Below are positions 43,701 through 51,465 of a stretch of DNA of 64,000 bases, piece after piece. The notes beneath the pieces are model-generated. The model saw only the letters and a program-made list of their open reading frames with translations. It was not told the DNA's origin and searched no databases. The DNA comes from Verrucomicrobiota bacterium (GTDB taxonomy: Bacteria > Verrucomicrobiota > Kiritimatiellia > CAIVKH01). A program made the position numbers and the translations under genes. Each line of letters opens with the position of its first letter. Position 1 is the stretch's first letter. The stretch lies in contig JACKPT010000003.1 of assembly GCA_024233345.1 (NCBI GenBank), positions 182,133 to 246,132 of the forward strand, in the 5' to 3' direction.

Positions 43701-46700
43701 GTCACGGCCTGGTCGAGGGCATTGCGCAGGTTCAGGGCGTACATGGAAAGGTCCTCGGTATCCGCGACAACGTGTACGGACCCAACCTCGATAGCGCCCA
43801 CATCCCGCAAACCGCCAACAAGATTCGTCAAGCCGCGCTGGTCCCCATCGACGGTGGCATTCGTCAAGCTGCCAGCCGGGTCGATGGCGGGGGATCCAGC
43901 CAGGGGATGCAGGGTCTGAGTCCGGCCGCCAAACCATCCGAGCGGACTGAGGCGAATGTCCTCGACCAGCCGAATGGTGGCGCCGGTACCAAGCCCGGAG
44001 CCCGACAGGTCACTGAACAGGTTGACCCCGCTGGAGGAGAGTACGACACCATCGTTGTCCAGATCCGCTGCAGTATCGGCGATGTTGCCGGCCACGATGG
44101 ACTGGTGCAGCTCGAGGGTGGCATCCGGTGGAAACCCGCCACCCGCCCGATTAAAAATCGCCCCGCCGCTGGTTAGAGCCCGGTTCCCGGACAGGGTGGA
44201 GTGACGCACCACCAGCCGTCCGCCGGCCTGGTTGACGATCGCGCCGCCGCTGCCGGATACATTGCCAATGAAGGTCGAGTACTGAATCTCTGCGTTGGCG
44301 TTCTCGTCGTTGGCTAATCCTCCCCCGACATTCAATGCACCCGATCCGCAGTGGTACAGGGTACTCCGATCCAGCAGAAGCGATCCCTGGTTGTAGATCC
44401 CGCCACCCGTGAACAGAGCGATGTGATTGAACAGGGTGCAGTTGCGCAGGTTGATTTCCGCACCGGGATTGATCTTGATGCCGGCGCCATTTCCATCGCC
44501 CAGATCGAGTGCTCGTCCTCCGGTCAGGGTCCAGCCGTTGAGTTCCACCGCCGGAATTCCCGCGGCAATCTCCAGGACCCGCGTCTGCTCCTGGGCATCC
44601 ATAACCAAGCCATAGGGAAAGACCGTCGCATCGAGGTCCACGGACTGCTGGATCTGAAGCGGACTTTCGAGAAGAATCCGCGCATGGGCGAGGGCGGGGG
44701 CAAACCGCGGGGCACTGACAAAGGGGGTGGCAAGGGCCGCCCGCAAGGATCCGGGTCCGCTATCGTCGTCGTTGGAGACGAGTACATCCACATACTCGGC
44801 CGCCCCGATATCCGGGCCTCCGTCGAGTGAACGCGATACCCCGCGCTGGTCCTGGGGCAGGGCGGGATTGAACCCGGCCCGGTCCCGGGCGGGCGAGGCG
44901 AAGGTGGGGGGCGCGGTCCAGGAAGGCCCCCCGTAAAGCCCCGGAGGTGAAAGCAGAGGCTCGGGATCCACGAGGATCTGCGGCCCGGCCGTGAATCCGG
45001 AATCGGACAGGTTACCGATCAGGTTGGTTCCGGGGCCCAGGGCATTCAACGCACCTAACGCCTTGTAGATGTCCGGGCCGACAACGGCATCGTTGTCCGC
45101 GATCAGGCTGTTGTTCAGAAACAGAACGCTGCGGTTTTCAACACCTCCGCTATACAGCCGGGCGGAATTGCCGGCGATGGTGCAGGCATCGAGGGAGAGG
45201 GTGCCGACATTGAAAATACCGCCCCCGATACCCAGCCCTCCACTCTCCACCGTGCGGTTGCGTAGGATGGAGCAGTTGGCCATCTCTAGCGATGCTCCGG
45301 AAAGGGCCGCGATCCCGGCGCCGGCGCCAGCCTGGCAATCGACCACCGCCACCCGTCGCAGGCTGAGTTGGGCCCCAACCCCGACCTCGATCCCGCCGCC
45401 GTTCCCGGTGCCGGCGTATCCGTCGCGAATCGTGATCCCTTCGAAGTACACATTCGTGGTCCCGGCAAGAATTCGAATCACCTGGTTGCTGTTGACCGCC
45501 CGGAGGGTGAATCCGTTGGTCAGCCCGCCGGCGTTGATCGCCGTGCCCGGATGGCGGACGATAAGCGGAGCTTCCACCAGAAGCGTTTCGCCATCGAGGG
45601 CCGGGTCAAAGGTGATCGCGTTGGTGATGGCCGGATCCGCGAGTGGATATTCGAGGATGTAAGGAAGCGAACCAGGCCCGGTCGAGAACAGGTTGTTGAC
45701 CACCGTGTTCGTGGTGAGTTCCACCGCCCCGATATCGGGCGCGCCATCCATCCGGGAGACACCGCGCTGGTCGGTTCCGACCACGGAGACGACGCCGGCA
45801 TTGATGGCGGGACTGCCGGGGAGCGGGATCAGGCTGCGAGTGGGGCCGCCATAGTCTCCCAGAGCACCGAGATTCAGGAGATTGCCGATCGAATCGCCAG
45901 CCTGGACAAAGGCGTTGGTGGCATTCCCGGTGCCGACCAGATTGTACCCCTGGCTGGTGAAGGAATTAAAGCTGACGGACTGGACGATATCGACATCCGA
46001 GAAAACATTGCTTTCGATGATCGAGTTTTTCACCTCAGTCAAGGTGAGAGAATCGCCATAGCTTGCTACCCCGCTTCCGCGATCATCGGGGGCCTGGTTC
46101 CCCACGATGGTACAGTGCAGCAGTTCCGATTTTCCTCCGTAGTTGTAGTAGCCCCCTCCTTCCTGCAGAGCTTCGTTGCCAATGAAGGTGGAGTTTTCGA
46201 CCCGGGTTACGGGGTCGGAAAAGTCTGTGGGGGTATAGCTGTAGATCCCGCCCCCGGAGAATCCGTAGTTTCCCTCGAACAGGCATCGCCGCACCGTCGT
46301 GGTCATTGACCTAAGGGAATAAATCGCCCCGCCACTGCCGGGAAAACCCGCAGAGGAGAATCCGATCCCCTGAGCCCCGTTGGTATTAAAGCTGAAGGAA
46401 CAGTCGAAGAGGTCCAGCGCTCCGGACAACCCGTAGATCCCGGCTCCGTCACCCCCGTTGCCACCATCACCACCAATCCCTCCGATGGAGTTGCCACCCT
46501 CGCCGCTGCGGTTGAAGGTGAAGCTGCTGGACGAGATGGACGCAGTGGCGTTGGTGATGAACAGCGCTCCGCCGTTTCCCCCTTTGCCGCAGAAGAGATT
46601 GTTGGTCGGGCCGCCGCTGCTGCCGTTGCCCGTTGTGTTGAACGCCCATGCCACCTTGTGGGCGAACAGCGTGCCGCCGGCAAGATAGAGTCCCCCGCCA

Positions 46701-47536
46701 GCGCCACCTGAATCTCCCAAACCGCCTTCCGTATTGATCACCGGAGCATTCAGGGTCCGGTTGGACACCACGGTGGAGTCGGTCAGGGTCATCGTGCCCC
46801 CCGCGCTGTGGATTCCGCCCCCCGATGTCTGAGCGGTATTCCCCGCAAACGTCGAATTGACGATCAGGGCTTGGTTGAGGGAATAGAGTCCCCCACCCAG
46901 CCCGGCACTGCTGTTTCCCGCGATATCGGAGTTGCGAACGGTCAGCGAACCCGACGCAGCATTGTAAATCCCGCCACCACCGGGAGTCGGCGCGCTGGTA
47001 TTGTTGTTCTGGGCTGAATTCCCTCTGATTTCACAGTTCGTCAACGTCAGGGTTCCAAAGTTGTAGATGCCCCCGCCCTGGTAGCTGGATACGTTGAAGC
47101 GAATCCTGCAGTTATCGAGAAGGGTGGAGGCCCCCTCATTGTACAACCCCCCGCCGAAATCCTGGAAATTGACGAAGTCCGGGGTGCCGTCCGTTGCGAA
47201 CCCGTTGATCAGGGTCAGGTTGCGCAGCACCACATTGGACGCCGCGGTGGTGATGTACATCACCCGGTCAACGTAACCGGCATCCAGAATCACCCCGGCT
47301 CCCAGTGCGGAGGCGTCGATGGTAAGTTCAGAAGTGATGGTGTAGCCCCCGCCGGGTATGGTCTGCCCGTTGAGGGACGGAGCGAAGAGAATCGTATCCG
47401 CCTCGCTGTTGCCATTGGCGGTCGCAATCGCCTCCAGCAAAGAACCGGCGCCGGACGCGGCGTTATTGGTGACGGTGATTTGGGCCGCGTGTGCCATGGT
47501 TGAACCCAGCAGGATCGCCGGAATGATGTGCCTCAT
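37775..47536 (-). CDS. Giant secreted beta-helix protein with eight choice-of-anchor-Q-like blocks
   Basis: A 3253-residue exported protein. The signal peptide MRHIIPAILLGSTMAHA is cleaved before AQITV; AAGGAGG precedes the ATG at 47536. Eight blocks follow. Each opens with a GSLREAL-like segment, continues with right-handed beta-helix turns of the GGGIYNxGTLTLxNSTIxGN type (Chlamydia Pmp-like/pectate-lyase fold), and ends in DQRGxxR...DIGAVE. Block ends fall near residues 590, 900, 1235, 1550, 2100, 2425, 2760 and 3100. Blocks 1 and 5 are about 550-590 residues, the others about 310-340. A C-terminal NTDGDEDGMPFGTE element is calcium-repeat-like. No transmembrane or sorting tail is obvious. 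It is probably an adhesin or surface-layer/fibre protein. Confidence 0.88.
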   Translation of the reverse strand: MRHIIPAILLGSTMAHAAQITVTNNAASGAGSLLEAIATANGNSEADTILFAPSLNGQTIPGGGYTITSELTIDASALGAGVILDAGYVDRVMYITTAASNVVLRNLTLINGFATDGTPDFVNFQDFGGGLYNEGASTLLDNCRIRFNVSSYQGGGIYNFGTLTLTNCEIRGNSAQNNNTSAPTPGGGGIYNAASGSLTVRNSDIAGNSSAGLGGGLYSLNQALIVNSTFAGNTAQTSGGGIHSAGGTMTLTDSTVVSNRTLNAPVINTEGGLGDSGGAGGGLYLAGGTLFAHKVAWAFNTTGNGSSGGPTNNLFCGKGGNGGALFITNATASISSSSFTFNRSGEGGNSIGGIGGDGGNGGDGAGIYGLSGALDLFDCSFSFNTNGAQGIGFSSAGFPGSGGAIYSLRSMTTTVRRCLFEGNYGFSGGGIYSYTPTDFSDPVTRVENSTFIGNEALQEGGGYYNYGGKSELLHCTIVGNQAPDDRGSGVASYGDSLTLTEVKNSIIESNVFSDVDIVQSVSFNSFTSQGYNLVGTGNATNAFVQAGDSIGNLLNLGALGDYGGPTRSLIPLPGSPAINAGVVSVVGTDQRGVSRMDGAPDIGAVELTTNTVVNNLFSTGPGSLPYILEYPLADPAITNAITFDPALDGETLLVEAPLIVRHPGTAINAGGLTNGFTLRAVNSNQVIRILAGTTNVYFEGITIRDGYAGTGNGGGIEVGVGAQLSLRRVAVVDCQAGAGAGIAALSGASLEMANCSILRNRTVESGGLGIGGGIFNVGTLSLDACTIAGNSARLYSGGVENRSVLFLNNSLIADNDAVVGPDIYKALGALNALGPGTNLIGNLSDSGFTAGPQILVDPEPLLSPPGLYGGPSWTAPPTFASPARDRAGFNPALPQDQRGVSRSLDGGPDIGAAEYVDVLVSNDDDSGPGSLRAALATPFVSAPRFAPALAHARILLESPLQIQQSVDLDATVFPYGLVMDAQEQTRVLEIAAGIPAVELNGWTLTGGRALDLGDGNGAGIKINPGAEINLRNCTLFNHIALFTGGGIYNQGSLLLDRSTLYHCGSGALNVGGGLANDENANAEIQYSTFIGNVSGSGGAIVNQAGGRLVVRHSTLSGNRALTSGGAIFNRAGGGFPPDATLELHQSIVAGNIADTAADLDNDGVVLSSSGVNLFSDLSGSGLGTGATIRLVEDIRLSPLGWFGGRTQTLHPLAGSPAIDPAGSLTNATVDGDQRGLTNLVGGLRDVGAIEVGSVHVVADTEDLSMYALNLRNALDQAVTPGAVIRFSTNTFPATMTLTQELVVAEGRVVFLDASDMSGPIVIDAQGGSRHFLVASNATLAIHGLTLTGGSSTNDGGSIEARPGSYLTVNQSTLYDNACAFFGGALNVYGRAVLNRSTLTANTGWRGGALTTQQSGETLLRNATLSGNEASGAVFPGAGGGGMHALGRIGIHNTIIAGNQATGSGSGAPDVFTSPIGSIAPRTGINLLSDLSLSGLINHDPAIRVEADPLLMPLGDYGGSTPTLPPRAASPAIDRISLFDLWALFPRDQRGAPRTGDGDIGAVEAQPIVVTTTHDADPGSLRHAITWYADLDPITFTSTLANVVIPLTNGVLRIERPVAVDGTSLAQPPVLDGLSVSPIFRVEATNGPVALAGLKMINGANTNIFPGGSGGAMYFLPGTTSTVRQVEISDSTAAIFGGAFITEGTTTFEDSRFVNNVAIAGGAGMLLAPSNQPGRLSLLSCVFTNNQATGSDSFGGGALFALSQGDSAVLNISGGLFEANTASNSFGGALMIFTRVGSVTGLVSSVTMRENTAFGGGAVLNGAEQTNAHVSLSILDSDIVDNSAFSVNPTFGGGIYQYAGPGASADLSLDGVFLSGNFIGFGDGAGLASRGFQSQASSVSIIRSLISSNEALFGAGGGLYVTNAVMTMETSTLLGNSSGTDGGGLFYTGSGLSLVNSTLHGNLGVGDGGAAYLASGSSQISHVTVTSNRAAQGAGFFVAGPASLQVNNAIVAQNSSTGSAFTADFANLGLVTATGTNVVGNNVSVAGIFPSDGIRIGGGSFPVVDPILSPIAPLDSRTPVRFPLPGSPAVAAADPAQSPPLDQRGQLRDLLPDIGAVEASTLIVTTPNDETDGITTGGISLREALDVVDTGGSVRFDSFVDGKVIALDAGNGPLVIDRNLTVDASQFGRTVTLDAQDEMRVLAVTNGAQVTLRSLTITGGKAESNLGGYFPNSGGGLLLYPGSTGLLFNVAVVGNRSDSGGGFGGGGGIAVMEDGLLVMKNSTVANNQSHLGGGIYADQGAVEISHVTVAQNTAGQDGGGIYNFGTLEFFNTLIADNQAAGQGPDLRQEAMATLLPPQGVNLLSDLSGSTLTAGSSVLEADPLFAGLGVYGNKHTILPLRPGSPAIDALPFTFFIPLDDYVLDQRGAPRDGTKDIGAVEFVSTVVTTEIDEDNVNPGTGRSLREALNNPYSTTITFDFPLAGKTNTAVHGSLNIDRAVEIDASSLSDLFVLSGASTWRVMTVASNAGPVRLDSLGFTFGVATGDTVIASSGGALYSEGDVSIHRSRFAYNSAQGGGGGAIAALYGNHVIDQSLIVSNWADDVGGGVLNAYGDMVISNSTVSGNQSVLQEGGGVFNGEGTTTIHHATIVENMANGTGGGIYCDSGAPKVFLHNSIVANNVSWPGLTPDDVNASLNLSGDNIIEKRYPEISIFTLPATLSTNDPQIAPLADLGGPTWGHYPLPGSPAINAATSTSTSVVDQRGLPRDNEPDIGAVEASVLMVNTTADQTNGVFTGGVALREAVDILPFGGQVLFDPSVFPATIALSFGELSMSNRALTVDASTLSGPVTVDGQFSTPVFAAREGSRLVLDNLEITRGMGIGGQAGGLTLNGSTAVVRKVILTANQGLGTSPGGISLNGGSELLMEDSTLLGNASVQDGGGILVDTTSRLLANRILIASNRADRFGGGILNNGISILTNVTLTANDAQNAGGGVFNGSGSDLRLVQATVVDNTATNTGGGIEGSFFTLQLENSIVTANQAPSSPDFGLSVVPTILGGALTSGDPQLAPLGNYGGPTLTRPPYPGSAAIDGGTTLASTPAVDQRGLTRPVDGTLDGTNRVDLGAAEFTPVTDYGYAWNTDGDEDGMPFGTEIALGRNPFLPDSGGLNSLQLVVTSGLPSPVASLNRDALPFTEWVISRSTNLLTGTFEVAGRFSGPSEQVLSGNLSTNATQLILVEGAPSLGPLFYRFEAVFHPPASN

Positions 47537-48001
47537 AAAATACCCCTCCTTACACGCAACCAGACAATCAACCGCTCGAGAACATTCGCCGCCGATCCCA
47601 ACTGGAGACAGAATGCAGGATGACTTGAGGGTCACCCAAAATGGCCGAATAGATGGACCTGTATCACGTTGTGCACGGTTAGAGTAACACAGGGACGCAA
47701 AAGAGACAACCGGGCGGCCAATTACCCGCACATCGATCATCACTGCCATGCAGGGACTTACAGCAGCGACCCCTCCTTGATTTGTTTACTTCATGATAAA
47801 TTTCGGTCAGGAGGAAAAAACACAGGACCCCATTGCCCATCGTCCATCGTCCATTGCCCATCGCCCCACGCCTCCCCAGAATCAAAATATTGCCCGTTCT
47901 CGCTGGCCCTGAACGCACCTTTCATCCAGTATCAAACCATGAAAGCGAGCGCGTGGAGCGAAGTGAAAATCAAACCAACCGGAAACCACCCGACCACGCC
48001 A
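47537..48001. other. Intergenic region upstream of the giant gene
   Basis: About 465 bp without a credible gene. It contains the promoter side of the giant gene and a short degenerate tandem array of CCATCGT/CCATTGC units at about 47826-47870. Confidence 0.5.
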
Positions 48002-48066
48002 CTTGAAACGCGTGCTTTACCCACCCGCCGCGATAAGCGACAGGCTTGCCGGGAATAAACTCGTTC
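48002..48066. repeat. 65-bp repeat, left copy
   Basis: Matches 50323-50387 without gaps at 60 of 65 positions. It contains a CCCGCCGC-type hairpin and ends in CTCGTTC. The two copies bracket four plus-strand genes of unknown function. Confidence 0.75.
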
Positions 48067-48077
48067 GGCAAAGAGAG

Positions 48078-48443
48078 ATGATTAAGCAACCTTTTCAAAG
48101 TCGTTGGGAATCACACACCTTAACTGAAGGTACAGGTTCGTACGGTTGTGCCTCTGTAACTCTTCGTGGGTTGGAGTGCGAGGCGCACCGCAAGACCGGC
48201 AAACTCAGATTCAAAGGTGAGTACGGTAATCTCCTTCTCCGGTGGCTTAACCTTAAATGGGAATCCGAAGGAAATAGCCCTTTCCGGATGGCAGCCAATT
48301 CACCTTGGGGGTGGATAGTTCAAATTGAAGGTTTCTCCCCCTTGGGATTTGAGGTCTCATACTCCACGTCATCATCCACAGAGCAGATGATTTCAGATAC
48401 CCTTGACGCCATAATTGACATATTGGAGAAATGCCGAACATAA
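48078..48443 (+). CDS. Hypothetical protein, cassette-like gene 1
   Basis: A 121-residue soluble protein I do not recognise. It has regularly spaced aromatic and charged residues (GYNLLL-like strands: KLRFKGEYGNLLLRWL, NSPWGWIVQIEGFSPLGFEV) and a final amphipathic helix (ISDTLDAIIDILEKCR). The ATG at 48078 follows AAAGAGAG. The frame is open back to 48003 but that part lies in the repeat. The stop is inside the left arm of the hairpin at 48433-48505. Confidence 0.5.
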   Translation: MIKQPFQSRWESHTLTEGTGSYGCASVTLRGLECEAHRKTGKLRFKGEYGNLLLRWLNLKWESEGNSPFRMAANSPWGWIVQIEGFSPLGFEVSYSTSSSTEQMISDTLDAIIDILEKCRT

Positions 48444-48505
48444 ATTTGAACCGTACCTTGAAAAGCCGCGAACGGCTTTCCAAGTCCGGTTAAATCAACG
48501 TTCGC
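48433..48505. repeat. Long imperfect hairpin (attC-like) at a gene junction
   Basis: The outer arms GCCGAAC (48433-48439) and GTTCGC (48500-48505) are complementary with bulges. The inner arms AAAGCCG/CGGCTTT (48462-48468 and 48473-48479) close a CGAA loop. Size and layout resemble an integron attC site, though the core is GTTCGCA rather than the canonical GTTRRRY. Confidence 0.45.
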
Positions 48506-48514
48506 ATTAAACAC

Positions 48515-48940
48515 ATGTATACGATCATGGCAACTATAATCGGACTTGTGCTCATCGCAGGATATCCGCTCGTCTTGACCAAAGCACACCCCGCAATTCG
48601 CGTGGCTGTGTCTCTCATCCTGATTGCTGCGTGCATCAAGCTCACAGCGTCATTATCCGCTGCACGCGAGCGGAACGAGATTTGGAATAGATCGGCCCGC
48701 CCACTCAGGAACATTTTCAGCCTTGGGCAAAATCATTTGAAGGAGGGGCACCCAGAGAAGGTTGATGCAATGTTAAGCCGGCTGAACGAGGGCGGTTTAC
48801 TTTTTGGCACCTTCTTCGGCAAAACCAATTACCCAGACTACGATGAGATATTTGAACCGATCCAAGGAAACGAATCCGCACACAAACGAGTCCAGGGTAC
48901 TGGCGACCCGCTGCGCAGCTCACCAGCCACTGATTTGTGA
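48515..48940 (+). CDS. Hypothetical membrane protein, cassette-like gene 2
   Basis: A 141-residue protein with two hydrophobic segments at the N-terminus (MATIIGLVLIAGYPLVL and IRVAVSLILIAACIKL) and a soluble tail. The last ~25 residues (NESAHKRVQGTGDPLRSSP) are encoded inside the next hairpin, as happens when cassette genes run into their recombination site. Start 48515 or 48527; no ribosome-binding site is clear. Family unknown. Confidence 0.48.
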   Translation: MYTIMATIIGLVLIAGYPLVLTKAHPAIRVAVSLILIAACIKLTASLSAARERNEIWNRSARPLRNIFSLGQNHLKEGHPEKVDAMLSRLNEGGLLFGTFFGKTNYPDYDEIFEPIQGNESAHKRVQGTGDPLRSSPATDL

Positions 48941-48945
48941 CGTTC
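48871..48945. repeat. Second attC-like hairpin at a gene junction
   Basis: The left arm GAATCCGCACACAAACGAG pairs imperfectly with CTGATTTGTGACGTTC (48930-48945). Inside lie CTGG/CCAG and GCTGC/GCAGC stems (48900-48926). Like the first hairpin it ends in ACGTTC just before the next gene. Confidence 0.42.
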
Positions 48946-48952
48946 ACTAACG

Positions 48953-49441
48953 ATGAACAAACGAACAAAATTGCTGGTCTGTCTCCGTTCCCTAATGGCC
49001 ATGGGATTGATTCTAGGCACGATGTACTCTTACCTGGGACTTCATGATCAGTTGCTGACAGGACTAGGCCTGATTGCACTCGGTCTTCACGGCCTGGTCT
49101 TCAGAACCATGTTTACGCCCACCTTTGTCTCTGGTGTTGTCATCATATCCCCCCTATTCGCCAACAAGGGCTTGTCTTCAACTGCGAGCCTGCTGAGTCT
49201 TGCCATCCTTGCGCTACAGCTCCCCCTATTGATGAAACTCATCGTTGTGGCGCGACAGATTCCCAAGAATTCAACGCTTGAGACAAGAGAGAGCTTCGTC
49301 CATGTGATCTGGAATCATGATCTATGTGTCTGGGCCTTCAAAAGGCTGACCCGACAAGCGAAACCGCCGCAACAAGAAATGGCCAAGGTGATCCACCGGA
49401 TTCCTCCCCCACCCACGGGCTTGGAACCCAGAGATCGCTGA
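48953..49441 (+). CDS. Hypothetical multi-pass membrane protein, cassette-like gene 3
   Basis: A 162-residue protein with three to four hydrophobic helices (LRSLMAMGLILGTMYSYLGL, LLTGLGLIALGLHGLV, VSGVVIISPLF and LLSLAILALQLPLLM). A basic C-terminal tail ends in PPPPTGLEPRDR. No family recognised. It starts 8 bp after the second hairpin and is followed 13 bp later by the next gene, so those two may be one unit. Confidence 0.5.
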   Translation: MNKRTKLLVCLRSLMAMGLILGTMYSYLGLHDQLLTGLGLIALGLHGLVFRTMFTPTFVSGVVIISPLFANKGLSSTASLLSLAILALQLPLLMKLIVVARQIPKNSTLETRESFVHVIWNHDLCVWAFKRLTRQAKPPQQEMAKVIHRIPPPPTGLEPRDR

Positions 49442-49454
49442 GGTTGGGTGTGAA

Positions 49455-50093
49455 ATGATGAAACCACTCTCAGAGTCCCCTTGGAAATATCGAGGCCTCT
49501 TCTTCCTCGGAGGAGCATTCTTCGCTTTTGTCTGCGGGTTCATCCAGTTCAAGTGGATGGACATCGTTCCGTACGCAGCCTTCGACCAGCAACCCAACTG
49601 GCTCAAGGAACTGAAGCGCGTTGTCAGCTGGCTACCGTGGGCGGCCTTCCTCGTGGTCCTCGTCCTTCGCTTCGTCAAAGGTCGTCGCGTTCGCGTCGGC
49701 TTCTACTTCCTAGGCACAGCAACGCCCACGGTGCTGCTGATCGGATGGTTGTTTCTGGGCGACTCCGTCGCGGATCTCGTCCACCGTCAGAAATTCAATG
49801 AGGAGACCTGGCGGAACCAGGAGCAAGTCGAATACGACCACATGTGGCCTCCTCGCCTTTGCATGGTGGACAATCTCATGTCGAGTGGTCGGCTTGACGG
49901 CCTGAGCAGCAATCAGGTTTTCGAGCTTCTCGGCCCTCCCCACGACAAGAGTTTCCCCTTCGGAGCCAAGTCCTGCGACATTCATTACTATCTTGGACCA
50001 GAAAGAGGATTCATCAGGATCGATTCAGAGTGGCTATTCATCACCTTCGGGGACGACGGCACAGTCAACCGTTACTGGCTATACAGAGACTAG
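49455..50093 (+). CDS. Hypothetical membrane protein with BamE-like C-terminal domain, cassette-like gene 4
   Basis: A 212-residue protein with three hydrophobic helices (about 13-33, 58-76 and 83-102). A C-terminal ~80-residue domain follows: LCMVDNLMSSGRLDGLSSNQVFELLGPPHD, read here as LDGLSSNQVFELLGPP, then DIHYYLGPERG and LFITFGDDGTVNRYWL. This matches the SmpA/BamE-like fold (L-x-G-x-s-x-x-e-V-x-x-l-lG-x-P). The pairing of membrane helices with this domain is known in uncharacterised proteins. Function unknown. Confidence 0.58.
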   Translation: MMKPLSESPWKYRGLFFLGGAFFAFVCGFIQFKWMDIVPYAAFDQQPNWLKELKRVVSWLPWAAFLVVLVLRFVKGRRVRVGFYFLGTATPTVLLIGWLFLGDSVADLVHRQKFNEETWRNQEQVEYDHMWPPRLCMVDNLMSSGRLDGLSSNQVFELLGPPHDKSFPFGAKSCDIHYYLGPERGFIRIDSEWLFITFGDDGTVNRYWLYRD

Positions 50094-50322
50094 AAACCGT
50101 ATATTTCCTGTCCCCTTGCCTCCTCTGTGGTCTCTTGGGTTATACAATCCGAAGGTCTAACCACAGACACAGAGGAGCACAGAGAAAAGACCGGGCACTG
50201 GTTGCCCATCATGACCACCATCCGTGCAATCCGTGTCATCCGTGGTTTCCCTGCCTGAAGATCGCGAAGCGGGATGTAAGGGCGAAAAGGGGCCGGGTAA
50301 TGATTAAATCCCAGACCAAGCC

Positions 50323-50387
50323 GCTTGAAACGCCTTCTTTACCCACCCGCCGCGACAAGCGACGGGCTTGCCGTGAATAAACTCGTT
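50323..50387. repeat. 65-bp repeat, right copy
   Basis: Sister of 48002-48066, differing at 5 positions. It lies 64 bp before hicA. Confidence 0.75.
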
Positions 50388-50415
50388 CTCTCCTGAAACA
50401 CTGCCGATCAGCCCG

Positions 50416-50445
50416 TTGACGTTCGCAGTATCACTATAGTACTAT
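50416..50445 (+). promoter_or_regulatory. hicAB promoter and operator
   Basis: TTGACG (50416-50421), an 18-bp spacer and TACTAT (50440-50445), 6 nt before the ATG, so probably leaderless. The perfect palindrome ATAGTACTAT (50436-50445) overlaps the -10 and is a candidate HicB operator. Confidence 0.6.
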
Positions 50446-50451
50446 TTTCCC

Positions 50452-50646
50452 ATGCCGAAGAAGATACGTGAGCTGATTCGGGATCTAAAGAGGGCTGGGT
50501 TCGTGGATCGTGGCGGCAAGGGTAGCCATCGCAACTACACCCACGCCAAAGGACCGAAGATCACACTCAGCGGCAGCCCTTCGCATGATGCGAAACGGTA
50601 TCAAGAACGAGATGTTGAGAAAGCAGTGCGTGAGGTGACAGAATGA
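50452..50646 (+). CDS. hicA: HicA-type mRNA interferase toxin
   Basis: A 64-residue dsRBD-like toxin. GGKGSHRNYTHAKG contains the glycine-rich GSH active-site motif with the catalytic His. A hydrophobic helix, RELIRDLKRAGFVD, precedes it and DVEKAVREV ends the protein. It cleaves mRNA when free. Its stop overlaps the hicB ATG. Confidence 0.9.
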   Translation: MPKKIRELIRDLKRAGFVDRGGKGSHRNYTHAKGPKITLSGSPSHDAKRYQERDVEKAVREVTE

Positions 50647-51041
50647 AAATGACTGATCGATACCTCAAGATCGTTGAATGGTCGGAAGAGGACCAGTGCT
50701 ACGTCGGAACGTGCCCTGGTCTCATGCTCGGTGGCATTCACGGAGACGACGAGGCCAAGGTGTATCGCGAACTCTGTCAGGCGGTCGAGGAATGGATTGA
50801 GATTTACAAACAGGACGGAGAGCCGCTTCCCGCAGAGACTGCGGGAAAAGACTACTCCGGTCGATTCGTACTCCGTGTGGGGAAGGATCTGCACAAGGCC
50901 CTTGCCATTAACGCCATGCGTCAGGGCGAGAGTTTGAATTCATATTGCCTGCATCTGCTGCGGGAAGAAAGAGCCCGGCATGGAAAGAACAAGCGGGTGC
51001 AATGTATTTCTGGAAGGGCGCGCACCTCCAGAAAACGCTGA
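50643..51041 (+). CDS. hicB: HicB-type antitoxin
   Basis: A 132-residue antitoxin. The N-terminal partial RNase-H-like fold is YLKIVEWSEEDQCYVGTCPGL, here given by its core EWSEEDQCYVGTCPG. The C-terminal ribbon-helix-helix, FVLRVGKDLHKALAINAMRQ, binds DNA. It neutralises HicA and should repress the operon. The C-terminal ~20 basic residues are longer than usual. Confidence 0.9.
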   Translation: MKMTDRYLKIVEWSEEDQCYVGTCPGLMLGGIHGDDEAKVYRELCQAVEEWIEIYKQDGEPLPAETAGKDYSGRFVLRVGKDLHKALAINAMRQGESLNSYCLHLLREERARHGKNKRVQCISGRARTSRKR

Positions 51042-51465
51042 CCCACATACACCAGGCGGTTCTTCTCTGCGGCGTGCTTGCTTTTGGCTGTGCAAATGCT
51101 GACATACCATTGATGTGGGCCAGCATGATTCATCTGGTGAGTACTGGGCTCAGGTAACTGGGGTTACATGAAAAAGAGGAAAAATACCCGTCCCCCTCCT
51201 CGTATCACTGATTGCCATCCGGAGCTCCAACCACAGAGGACACAGAGGATCACAGAGAAAAGACAGGGCACTGGTTGCCTATTGTGACCCCCATCCGTGC
51301 CATCCGTGCCATCCGTGGTTTCCCTGCCTGAGCGGATGTCCTTACCCGACCCGCTTCTTACGCCTCCTTGTATTCGCAGTGGAGTAGCATAACCCGCATT
51401 TTGTTTTCCAGTATTCAGTAATGCCGCCAAGCACGCTTCGCGTCCCATAGCCTCGACGATGGCGG
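51042..51465. other. Intergenic region with repeats between hicB and the second vapBC
   Basis: About 420 bp without a credible gene. It holds the left TACTGGG(C/G)TCAGGTAAC repeat (about 51132-51170) and one CCACAGAG...CCGTGGTTTCC repeat (about 51228-51330). Confidence 0.55.

Larger units (their letters stand above)
50094..50451. other. Intergenic region with two repeat families before hicA
   Basis: Holds one copy of the CCACAGAG...CCGTGGTTTCC repeat (about 50158-50271), the right 65-bp repeat (50323-50387) and the hicA promoter. No gene is seen. Confidence 0.6.

Noticed and set aside
48433..48505. Rho-independent terminator
   Set aside because: No T-run follows the hairpin on either strand, and the arms are bulged and long, unlike the clear terminators at 55.6 and 59.3 kb.
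50945..51157. 70-residue open frame after hicB
   Set aside because: It overlaps the hicB tail in another frame and runs into an intergenic repeat, with no ribosome-binding site.
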